64,000 nt of DNA from Pythium myriotylum (Eukaryota; Oomycota; Peronosporomycetes; Pythiales; Pythiaceae), in contig JALJCQ010000009.1 in assembly GCA_023091665.1 (NCBI GenBank), positions 1,736,001-1,800,000 on the forward strand. The letters run 5' to 3'. Position numbers and translations under genes: made by a program. Of the stretch, positions 20,703 through 31,300 are shown piece by piece (within the stretch, counting starts at the first letter, position 1; each line of letters opens with the position of its first letter). The notes beneath the pieces were generated by a model that saw only the letters and a list, made by a program, of their open reading frames with translations, did not search any database and was not told where the DNA came from.

Positions 20703-21527
20703 CTACAGCTTGGCAGTTGGCTTGATGGCATTGAACACGACGTTCAGCTTCATCGCGAGCGCCATGTTGCCCTTGAGCTTGAGCTTTCCCTTCATGAAGG
20801 CTTGCTGCGGGTTGAGCTTGCCCGTCGCAATTGCTACGAAGTCGTCGTCGCTCACCGTGAGCGTGACGTCGGCCTTCTTCTCTCCTTCCGTTAGCGATGG
20901 AGCTGCGCTCTTGAGGTCCAGGTTCCACTTGCCGTTCGGCGTGATAACAAACTGGATCACTCCATTCACCTTGCTCTTCAAAGTAGGACCATCCTTCTTC
21001 ACAGCGTCCTCGAGCGCCTTGAAGATCGCCGCCGACTTGAGGCCACCAGCAGCGGGGGCGGCGGCCGGCTTAGCTGCAGCAGCCGCAGCAGGCGCGGCAC
21101 CACCGAGGCCGTTCTTCTTAATGAAGTCGCGCGTAGCAGCCGTGACAACATTGAGCTTCATCGCGAGAGCCATGTTTCCCTTGATCTTGACGAGGCCCTT
21201 CATGAATGCCTGCTGCGGGTTGAGCTTGTTGTCAATGAGCAGCAAGAAGTTGGGCTCTGAGATCTGCAGAAGTCATGGTTTCTGTGAGTACTTCCAATTG
21301 CAATCACCCCAACGTGCCAGAAGGCGTACCGTGATGGTGAGATCGGCCTTCTCGGCGGCGTTCGACGGCGCGACCTTGCCGCCGCCGTTCTTGAGGTCGA
21401 CGAGCCAAATGCCGGCGCCGGTCACATCGAACTTGATGACGCCCTTGATCTTGCTCACGAGCGTCGGGCCGAGCTCGCCCACGGCCTTGGTCATCACATC
21501 GAAGACTTGCGCGGCGGTCTGTGCCAT
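20703..21527 (-). CDS. Tandem SCP2 sterol-carrier domain protein
   Basis: Two exons, 21527-21330 and 21263-20703, separated by a 66-nt GTACGC...GCAG intron, give 252 aa. There are two complete SCP2 domains. Each has the opening pattern (VFDVMTKAVGELGPTL; IFKALEDAVKKDGPTL), the central beta-strand WLVDL/WNLDL, and the closing KLNPQQAFMKG helix followed by (K/V)(L/I)KGNMALAMKLN. An Ala/Pro linker (about residues 110-135) joins them. SCP2 domains bind sterols, fatty acids and acyl-CoA in a hydrophobic tunnel. The lack of an obvious leader and of a C-terminal SKL-type signal suggests a cytosolic lipid carrier. The two copies are close, indicating internal duplication. Confidence 0.85.
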
Positions 21528-22041
21528 TGTACTGGGCGGAGGGCTGAACGGAGGTTGCGGGCTTCTACGCAAGAGTGCGAATGAGCTCTTCGTGGAACTC
21601 ACGTCAAGATGAAGAGGAGCCGCGTGCGAACTTAGCGGTCGTCAATGGAAGTCCACGGATGGGGAAAACCGCTCAACTTCAATCGCGCACTTAGTGGCCG
21701 CCCACTCTTCCCAGCACCGGTAGAAGGCAGGTCACGAGGCCGTTTGGACCCGGAGCCCCAAGGCCGCGAGGGAGTAAACACCCGCGCCAGCCACTCGCCG
21801 CTGCCTTCTCCATGCCGACCGACCACGCGGAGGCCTCCTCCAGAGCGCCTGCAGGCCGATCCGTCGCGATGACATCACGCGGCATTCCCGTTCTCCCGTC
21901 GAGTCCACGTCGGAAGATGGAAGAGCGCGCCGGAGTAATCTCCGGAGCAATCGGGATTACAAACCGAACTTAGCGATACATCCCTCCCTTCAGTGACATG
22001 ACCTCTGAAAGTTGATGTGCGATGGCCGTCGAGCTCCCAAA
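21528..22041. promoter_or_regulatory. Divergent intergenic region, SCP2 / ORC5
   Basis: A 514-bp gap. The short open frames here are not protein-like. No repeat, RNA gene or defined promoter element was recognised. It is inferred to carry both promoters. Confidence 0.35.
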
Positions 22042-24181
22042 ATGGCGGGAAGGATCACAGGGCGCGAGGCGCAGCTCGCGGAGCTCGCAGCGGTCGCGGG
22101 TCTTCACGAGCACCATGAGGGGCAGTCTCCAGAACCAGCGCCTCCTCTTGTCGTGGTCTACGGAGGGGTTTCCACGGGAAAATCGCTGTGTGTGCACCAT
22201 CTGCTGAGCTCCTCGGCGGCGCATTTCGCAGTGGTGGACTGTACTGGTGTGATGGCCCCGCGCGAGTTCTACCGCGAAATTCTGGGTCAACTGCAGCGCA
22301 ACAGTCGGAGGCGACGCCGAGTTGTTCTCGACGAGGACGACAATGACGAGGGACAGCTGCAGATTGAGAAAGACATGGACGACGTGGTGACAATCACGGA
22401 CGCGCCGCAAAATGCTACAGGAGCACGTGTCTTGAACGCAAAGAGGAGGCAACGATCCGACAGAGACGACACATTTGAGAAACAGAATGCTGACAGCGAT
22501 GAGGACGATCGAAGATCTCCCGAGCCCCCCAGCAGCAAGTCACGCAGGCAACAGAAGGAAGATCTCCTTGTTGACGGTGGTGATGGTGCTGAAGATGCCG
22601 CAACGGTTGAGGCTGTTCATGGATCGCTAAACTTTTTAAGCTTTTTGAAAGCGTTGCGCCGCTTTATGAGCGATGAACTTCCATCGGATAGCAGACTTGA
22701 CGTACCGACAGTGTACGTCGCTCTAGACCATTTGGAGACACTGCTCGATCGTGGTTTTGAGAGACTGCTAACGTGTTTGCTCACTGTGAACGACCAACTT
22801 GATTATCTGCATGTGAGTTCCCTAAAGTATCTTTGAAGCGACGGTTTCATCTCACCACCTCATTGTTCCTTTCTTAGGTATTTGATGCCGGTGGCGCGCC
22901 GTGGCGATTGTGCGTTATCCTCACAGCACGTGCCGTGTCGCTCAATCTTGACTTATTTCTCCACGGCGTTCACCCAGCATTTGTTCACTTTCCGGCCTAC
23001 ACGAAGGGTACGAGTTTGTTTGCATGAAAGTTGAAAGTAGATCCTATCTCACTCTACCACTACAGATGAAATCGCCTGCATCGTCGCTCAGAACGTTCTC
23101 TGTATAGCCGACTCTGAGTCTCCTTCGTTCTTGACGCTGAATGAAAGTCGTGAGCGCTCATCATGGCTGCGTAAATGGCTAGTCGGCATGTACGAACTGC
23201 TACCTCACTGCCACAACGACTGGCTGGAGTTTCAGCATATCGTCGTCCAGATGCTGCCAAGCTTCAACGCGTTCTTCGATGTTGTCTCCACCGACGAACA
23301 CGCCACCTTGCCTCAAATGGCTTATGTCACAGTAAGTTCAAGCGAGACAAACGGCAAGGCCAGAAGCTGGAAGCAACTCCAGTTCAGATCTCGTGAGTGC
23401 GTGGCAATGCTCGAGAAATCACGACGGAGGCATCTATTTGGTTACGACTGTGTTGCCTCCAACCCAGTAGGTGTTGATGTATCCGCATCGTCAACTGCCG
23501 TTTCCGTTGCCCCTGTGACGTCGGGCGATCCGGTGGCCTTCATCGCTTCATCCAAGCTCAGTCGCAACTGCTTACTGCTGTTAGTGGCGTGCTATTTGGC
23601 ATCCTTCACTCCTCACGAAGCGGACGCCCACTTCGTGTCGAGCAGTGGTGGTACAAAAAGGAAGCGGCGCATGATGCGTACATCAGACACAAATGGGTCT
23701 AATGGCACCCCTGAAACTGCTGGAAATGGGAAGAGGAAAACGTCGACGACCACAGCGCGAAAAGCAATGAACCAGCAACTTATCGGGCCAAAGATCTTCG
23801 AGCTGCCTCGCCTGATGGCCATTTACGCGAGCCTTCTCGTCGAAAGTGACGCGGCTGTAGCATCACCTGACGAGGGCGAACCAGTCGTGTGGAACGTAGG
23901 TAGCATCAGTCAAGAAGAACGATCGACACGAACACGGGCCGATATATTCACACATGTGAGTGGTGCACTCTAAATATTGGAAACCTGTGTAACCATCGAA
24001 CTGACTGGATGCTGCCATGAAGCTCTCGCTACTTATCCGGCTCAGACTACTACAGCGCGCGTCACCACCAAGTGACCTCGACCAACCTCTCTTCCGCTGC
24101 ATAGCAGACACGCGACTTGTCGAGGAGATTGCTCGTCGCCTCCAGTTTCCACTTCACTCGTATCTCACAACAAGGGCGTAG
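22042..24181 (+). CDS. ORC5: Origin recognition complex subunit 5
   Basis: Four exons, 22042-22812, 22878-23007, 23066-23955 and 24023-24181, give 649 aa (an in-frame ATG at 22015 would add nine residues). ORC5 is the AAA+-like subunit of the replication origin recognition complex. Visible features are GRE at the N-terminus, a Walker A YGGVSTGKS (residues 40-48), VAL-DHLETLL at the Walker B position, VILTAR, and the ORC5 C-terminal block (RNCLLLLVACYLASF, a Lys/Arg linker, LIGPKIFELPRLMAIYASLL). The inferred last exon restores the family ending (IARRLQFPLHSYL). A charged, low-complexity insert of about 100 residues (85-185) makes it longer than animal ORC5 (about 435 aa). It converges on the kinase gene with 15 bp between stops. 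Confidence 0.88.
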
Positions 24182-24196
24182 TACGAAACGCAAAAA

Positions 24197-27077
24197 CTAG
24201 AAGAGCCTCAACGTGGATACTTCGGTTGCTGGAGAGCTGCGGATCGCTTCGTCTAACTCGCGGCTCGCGTCAATAAGGAACGGGTGCTGCAGAGCCTCGA
24301 GTGGAGTGATACGCCGTTGTGTATCTTTCTCCATCATAAGTGAAATCTACGGAAAGAAAGACAAGCCGAGTGAGACGAGAACCACATGTTACACACGAGC
24401 CAAGACATACCAGGTCCTTGGCCTCGTCAGAGATGCTTGACCATTCAGGTTCCTCAAACTCAAATTCCACGGCCTTGTTCATTTGGATGAGCTCCTCATC
24501 GTTGACGCCGAAGAACGGTTCGTAACCACAGAGCATAGTGTACGTCACGACACCCACTGAGAACATGTCGACCCCCGCCGGGTATGACTCGCCCTTGCCT
24601 GCTGTAAGGATCTCTGGAGCGACAAAACCTGGTGTGCCGCATCGCCCCTTAAGCGTCCCGTCAGCCTGTACGAATGCTGCCATACCGAAGTCTGCAAGCT
24701 TGATCACCGAGAGCGATCGTCCTTTGGGAGAGGCCGACACGTCGAGTGCAAGATTCGAAAGTTTCACATCCCGATGTGCCACACCATTCTCCTGACAAAA
24801 ATGGATGGCATGTACCAGGCTCGCCACCAGAAACGACGCTGTCGACTCGTTTACCGCACTCTTCGTCACAATTTCTTCATGTAAGTCGCCTTCCCGCATC
24901 AATTCTAGCTCCAACACTAACAGCGATCGCGTTTCGAACAGTGACAGCAACCGGATAACGGGACAATACGACGAACCGGCACGTACTGTCAGCACAGTCT
25001 GCGTCAGGATCTCTCGAATTACCGTATCGTCTCGCTCAGTTTCGTGCGCCACAAGATCCCAAAACACTTGCTTATCAATGATCTTGAGTGCGCAACAGTC
25101 GTTCTGATTCTCGTGCTTCTGACCAGCACGCCGCCGTCGCGCTCGACGCACGGTCGCGAATCGCCCTTTGCCAAGCTCGTAGCCAGCATCGGAGGAAGAT
25201 AAGTGGGAATCAGGTCGCATATCAAACAGGTCTTCAGCCTGTAACTTCGTCGCGATAGTGAGTGCATCTCTCCACAGCGAGGCATCCTCGTCACTCTCGC
25301 ACTGAATCCAGCATTCGTCGCGAGGTGACTCTGGCGAAGAGTACCTGAAGTACCGGAGAGCGAACTCGATAAGCGTATTCTGGTGTGCGTGCACAGAACC
25401 TTCAGCTAGGTTGGCGTAGCCGATCGGGCGACTGTTTTCCTTGTCATCCAAGTACTCCCAGAAATTATTTCTGTATAGACAGACAAAGCGTTTGCACCAC
25501 TTGCTTCCAGGTTTTTTTACATGGACCCAACCCGCCATGGACGGCGCACCGTCGATGTCAAGCGGACTCGTTTGTCCCTCTTTCTCGACCCGCCGCAACG
25601 TGCCATACACATCCAGCGGTAGTTCCGTAGCAAGGCTTGACACCATCCACGTCGCGGAGTCCCAGTGACGCGCTTCGTCCCCGACCTCATGCAGGCCTCC
25701 AAGAATTGGTAGTGAGTCCTCCATGTCTGCTGTCTGGTCTTCGGAAATCGAATTCATGCCGAAAGAAGACCAGGCCCCGCCTGCGCTACTGGACTTGGCG
25801 GGAGCGAAGTGATTTTTGAAATTGCCAGCGCCGCGCACACTAACCTCATCACCAAGAAACGCATGGGTGCTGTTTGATAAGTTGTCGTTGTGGATGGTCG
25901 TGAAGCACTTGCGCAGAACAGTGTCGACACCGCCGGCATGAGCGCCGTGGCTGGTGCCGTTCCCACCGAGCGAGTTCTCCAACAGCGGGCAGTCGATCGT
26001 GATGTGGTTGCCGTTGCAGTTGGCGCAGATCGAGTTCTTCTTGCGGCTCTTCGACTTGGCAAGAGTGCTAGGGAAAAGCGAGGATGATAATCCGTCGAGG
26101 CTCTCGAGGTTGTCCGGCATTGGCTCCAAAACAGGAGAGGCAGCAACTACGGACGAGGCCGCTGACGATGGCGTTACGGTTGCTGTTGGCGAGGCAGATG
26201 ATTCCCCGCGCATCGAGGCCACATCCACCGAGAGCTGCTTGTGCATGGCGGTCTCCTCGAGTACACCGAGGTCGGCTGACTTAACTCTGGCTGGCCCAGT
26301 TGCAGCAATATCGATGCTACTGCCCAGACTGCTTCGACTGTCTGTGCTCCAGTGGTCAGCTGGGTCTTCCTCACGTCGCATGTCCGTCGTTGCGTCGAGT
26401 TCATCGTCGCTATCTCCATGAAATGCTGCGCCGAAATCCAACAGGGCGGCGTCGGCAGCACCCAACGAGCGACGGCTGTCGATGTTGTGGACGCTGATGT
26501 CGTTCTCGCTGTGGAGACTGTTGGCCATGAGCCGCTGAAGAAGAATGTCCATCTGGATCTCCCACGACTTGGCCTTGCCGCGGGTCGATCGGTCCTTGTG
26601 GTGGCGCGAGGCGTCGGGCGAGACCGTGGGCGGCGAGCGCGGCGAGAGCACGGGCGAGTCGCGGGCGCCGTCATCGCGCGCGGCGGCACTGTGGCTCTGC
26701 GTCTGGATCTTGGCGGCCGTGTGGGTGGCGAGGTGGCCTTTCTTGTGCACGAGCTTGAAGCAGCTCACGCAGTAGGCGTCGTGGCAGCAGCCGTGGCAGC
26801 TCAGACTCGCGGTGTGGAGCTCGCAGTAGACGCAGGGCACGCGCTCGCGGTCGTCGTCCTCGGCGTCGTCGTCGTCTTCGTCCTCGGTCTCGTTCTCGTC
26901 CGAGCGGCTCTCTCGGCGCTTGGGCTCGGGCTCGCGGTGGCGCTGCATGAACCAGAGGCGCCAGCTGGCGTTCTCGAGGCGCTGGGCCTCGCTCACGAAG
27001 CGCTTCATGGTCGAGAACGACTGCCACGACTGCTTGGCCATGGCCTCGAAGTCGCTCGCCTCCTCTTCCGCGAGCAT
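24197..27077 (-). CDS. B-box / zinc-ribbon / PH / Ser-Thr kinase multidomain protein
   Basis: Two exons, 27077-24411 and 24346-24197 (64-nt intron), encode 938 aa. Order of parts: acidic N-terminus; a B-box-like zinc finger (CVYC...CHGCCHDAYCVSC, about residues 79-125); a long low-complexity Ser-rich region; a second Cys/His cluster (CANCNGNH...C, about 345); a PH domain starting GWVHVKKPGSKWC (about 512-610) for membrane phosphoinositides; and a kinase domain with GKGRFATV (about 637), HRDVKLSNLAL (about 769), DFGMA (about 796) and GTPGFVAPE. The kinase is closest to the CaMK group and has all catalytic residues. The last exon supplies helix I and a short tail. It is likely a membrane-recruited signalling kinase. 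This combination is not one I know outside protists. Confidence 0.8.
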
Positions 27078-27515
27078 GGTTGTGGCTCGTGGCGGCGGGA
27101 ACGCGAAGTGCGAAGTGCGCGGTCGTCGACTGGCGCGGGAAGATCAAGACGCGGGCTCCAGCGACGCGTCGACGGCCGTCGCGTGCGGGCAGCGGGGGAG
27201 CGGCGGCGCGCGAGCGACGGAGACGGCGACGGCGAGCGAGCGAGCGAGAGAGCGCGACGGAGAGAGAGAGCGAGCGAGCGATGGCGGCGGCGACTTGCTC
27301 CTCAAGAACGGAAAACGCAATCACTCCGGAGCCCCAAAGTGTTCTGGTTCCAGGCGCCGCTTTGTGCCAGGGGCCAAGCGCCTGACGTCACGCAGGGCGC
27401 GTCACCGACACCTGATTGGCCCGGGCGCGGGAACCCCTAGCCCGTACCCCGACGGAGTGACACATAAAGGGCACTAACGAGGAGGAGCTGCTCGCCGGAG
27501 GATCCACTCGCGACC
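27078..27515. promoter_or_regulatory. Divergent promoter region with GA-rich tract and inverted CCAAT
   Basis: A 438-bp gap. It contains a purine-rich GAGCGAGCGA/GAGAGAGA tract (about 27235-27285) and an ATTGG (inverted CCAAT box) near 27414, about 100 bp upstream of the dioxygenase start. A CCAAT function is inferred from sequence only. Confidence 0.4.
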
Positions 27516-28235
27516 ATGGGCAAGCTCAAGAAGACCCAGGGCGTCAAGGCCCACGGCGCGCGCCCCAAGGCCGCCGCCACCAAGCCCGATGTCGTGCCGC
27601 CGCTGCTCCAGTTCGAGCCGCAGCGCCGCTCGCTCCGTACCAAGCCCCTGCTCGACGACCTCATCTACGCCATCCCGTCCTTCCTCTCGCGCGCCGAGTG
27701 CAAGCGCGTGATGGACTTTGCCGACGGCCAGGGCTTCACACGCGTCACCCAACGAGCCACGAGAGACTTTGCCTTCCGCGACAACGACCGCATCTTGTTG
27801 CGGCTCCCAGCGTTTGCTGACCTCTTGTGGCAGCGCATGAGCAGGCTCGTGCCCGCCGAGTACGAAGGCATGTTCGCGGTGGGCTTGAACCCCTCGATCC
27901 GCTTCTACCGGTACAACAAAGGCCAGCGTTTTGGCTGCCACGTGGACCAAAGCGACGTGGACTCCGAGACGGGCTACCACAGTCGCTTCACAGTGCTCGT
28001 GTACCTGAACGACGCAAACGACTCGGAGCTACGTGGCGGGAACACGATTTTCTACGCGAACGAGGCGGACGCGAAAGAACAGGAAATCGTATTGGATGTT
28101 GAGCCTGAAACCGGCGCAGCCTTAATTCATGGCCACGGTGATCGCTGCCTGCTGCACGAAGGCGCTCTCGTCACTCAAGGCGCAAAATATCTACTGCGGA
28201 CTGACGTCATGTATTCGACAGTCGCGCCACGATGA
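27516..28235 (+). CDS. Prolyl 4-hydroxylase-like 2OG-Fe(II) oxygenase
   Basis: Intronless, 239 aa. The double-stranded beta-helix of the P4H alpha-subunit family is clear. The Fe ligands are H142 and D144 (GCHVDQSDV) and H214 (CLLHEGALV), and the 2-oxoglutarate-binding Lys is K224 (QGAKYLLRTDVMY). A basic N-terminal tail (MGKLKKTQGVKAHGARPKAA) replaces any signal peptide, arguing for a cytosolic or nuclear enzyme rather than an ER collagen-type hydroxylase. Substrate unknown; protein prolyl hydroxylation is the default family prediction. It converges on NUP205. Confidence 0.82.
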   Translation: MGKLKKTQGVKAHGARPKAAATKPDVVPPLLQFEPQRRSLRTKPLLDDLIYAIPSFLSRAECKRVMDFADGQGFTRVTQRATRDFAFRDNDRILLRLPAFADLLWQRMSRLVPAEYEGMFAVGLNPSIRFYRYNKGQRFGCHVDQSDVDSETGYHSRFTVLVYLNDANDSELRGGNTIFYANEADAKEQEIVLDVEPETGAALIHGHGDRCLLHEGALVTQGAKYLLRTDVMYSTVAPR

Positions 28236-28346
28236 GGTTTACAAATAGGGAGCTTCCCGTACTGTGGTCAATACAATAGTGAGCGTTGTGCTTATTTGTA
28301 CGAAGGAGCAAGGCGCCTGGTTGGTGGTTGGCCATTTCGAGATGTT

Positions 28347-31300
28347 CTACGATGAACTCGCTAGTTCTCGAAGACGCCGAGCAACAGCATGCACGAACGA
28401 ATTTCCCTAGATAGGATATCAGCTCAGTGGGTCCGCTTAACTGAACACAAAAGAATACACTTACCTCAATGGCTCCAAGCGTTTCGAGTACCTTGCGTAG
28501 CAAGGGCTGGATCGATGTTTTACTGGATTCGCTTGGATGGCTCAGATAGTGAGAGAAGTGAGTGTACAGCACGATGGTCATGTTCTCAACCACAAAGGTC
28601 AAGCTGTCGGTGTGATACTCGAGCAGATTCTGCGCGTATGCGAGGTCGGCGCTGTCGACTGAACGCCCAAGCCGACGTTGCGGTCCAAGTTCTCTGAGCT
28701 CCGTGTCCACAGCTCTGCTGGCTTCCAGAGCTTCGATTGCGATTTTCAAGCGAAGAGCAAATTCACTGATTGAAGGTGCATGTGCCCATAAAGGATCGAT
28801 CGATCCAATGAACGAGCGGCGGTCGACTGAGTCCTTCGCAAACTTGGAGGTGGAGAAGGCGGTACCACCAACGCGCTTGCTCGACGTGGCGAGAAGCACG
28901 CTCTTTCCAGGAAGCAATCGTGTTGCTACATCTACTGATTTCAGCATTCGAGTGCTACAATACGCGACAGCGTTGCAAACGATCATCCGTGAAGTGTACA
29001 ACTTCTCTTCGCCAAACGCTGATAGCCGAAGCAAACCCAGAACAGAGCGTGTGTTTTCCGATCGGTCCAGCAACTCTTCTTCGAGTTCGCTCGTTTGTAG
29101 CCTCAATACACCATCATCTCTGTATTCATTCGGGAGACGTGGTTGAGTCTTTGCCCACCAAACGCTATCATTGTCATTCATCTGATCATCATCTTCACAG
29201 ACTGGAATGACTTCGGAAGCGTACAGCAGGAACACACGGAGAATGCCTTGGGCAATCTTGTCCCACTTGACACCGCTGAGCTCCTTCTCGCACAAGTCAG
29301 GGAACTGAGCGACGTAGCGGAAGATGAAAGTGCTGTATGATGTCTCTCGAAGCAACGTCATTGAGGGTTTGTCATGCTGGTCGAGTTTCAAACACCCAGT
29401 GAAAAGCTTCTTCTGCCGTCCAATCAACTGGAGAGTCTGCTGGGCAAGCGCTCGATTTTGTGGCAGTGAAGCGCAAAGAGTACTAACTAGGCGCAGGATT
29501 GGAATCCACTTGCGCGAGTATATCGTTTCGGCTCGGCGGAACGCGTCGCTGTTCATGCTGGTGGCGCTATCACCCTGGAAAATAAGCTTTGGTCGATGGG
29601 ATGGAAGGTTGCGCACGTCAGTCAAGTTGCGCACGAGGCCGCCTTCGAGGAGAGCAACTGCGCCTTCGGGTTTGGATGCGACTCGAGAAAAAAGAGATAC
29701 AAAGCATTCGTAGATGGTGCCGATAGTCGTGGCATCAATCCCTGGTGGAGTCTGCTTGCTTGCGATGCCGTTGCTTCTTGGATCCTGATCAAATGATGCG
29801 TCCATTTCGCACAACTGGCGGAACAAGCCAATGAAATGCAATAAATATCCTCGCTCACGCAACGCCTTGGTAACCACCGCACCCGACGAGGCCAGCATCG
29901 CTTCGAGACCGGCCACGGCTAGTCCCATACTCAGAACATCACCACTCTCACTGGCATCTCGACAGATGAGGTCCACAATCGGTCCCGTCAGCAAGCTACC
30001 GCGATTTGGATTTGAGAGACTACCACCACTTTGCAGAAGCTTGTGCATGTCACCTTCACTCGATGACGACGAAATCGCGCTCAACAAATTCACCAGGCAT
30101 GAATACAGAAGCGTCCTCGCGTTTTGAGCCGCAACAGGATTTCCGGTTGCCGTAGTGGTGTTACCAACAGCCTTTACAAGCAACTCAACGTACGCACTGT
30201 ACTGTCTATTGCGGCTTTCGTGTGGTGAAGCAGATGTTGATACACGGCGAACCTCCGAGAAAAGGAGTAAGAGGAGCTTGGACACAATCTCAAAAAGTTG
30301 GGCCGATCCGTGCGGCCGATCGTTCAGCTTCACAAGGATCGTGGAAATGATGCCGCTAATGAGCTCTGCTCGCACTTCGGCTGAAGCGATCGCGTCTAGC
30401 CCCATCCAAAGTGCTGCTTGGTCGTTGCTCGTATCTTCGTGGATGCTCAAATAGTCGAGAACAATAACTTCAACAAGTTCGCGCAGAGAGTTGAGCGCGT
30501 GGCTTTCAGCTGCCACGCGCTCTGAGTACACGTTCCACTTGATCGCCCACTGAAGCAAAACGTCTGTCGGTGAAGAAGATGCAGGAGTCGAACCTGCACC
30601 ACTGAAGCTTGATCGCATGCGCTTGTGAGTGAAAGCACTGAATGATCCGCCTCCGAGAGATTCGAAGTCAGCAGCTTGAAGTGCTTCGCAGAAACGCTCA
30701 ACATCAATCTTCAGCCATTTGAAATAACCTTCATCCATGGTTTGTGTGACCTGTTCCGCGAGGGTAACAGCCTGTTGATTTGCCGGTACCTCAGGCGGAT
30801 ACAGATCGTAAGTCGTTTCGTTGAGCAACCGTAGTAACAGCATTCGGCTTTGCCGCGACGGGTCGGCATCATCCGCTGCGAGTAACAACAGGGACATGAG
30901 CCGATTGACTCTCTTGATGTGAGTTGGATCCTTTTGGATGGTGATGTGGACATAGACCGAGAGCGCCTTGAAAAACCATCCACGCATGTGGAGTTCTCCC
31001 ACAATATCTGCGACATTCCGGCGATACTTCAGTTGGAAAACGGTGTCGAACAGTCTAAGCTGGGTCTCAAAGAAGTGGCACTGGGGACTTTCAAGTACCG
31101 AGATCACAGATGACGATGAGAATTCTTGCACAAGTAACTGATGAATGATCTTGTAACACCTCTGAGCAAGACTTGGCAGCTCCAGGCCGAAATCGGATGT
31201 CGAAAGAAGGGTCAGGATGACGTCCAGGCCTGAGCTGAGATAACCGCTCCCTCCTCCGAGTAGTGAGGATTTGCCATTCAAAACACCGAGCAAAAGGTGA

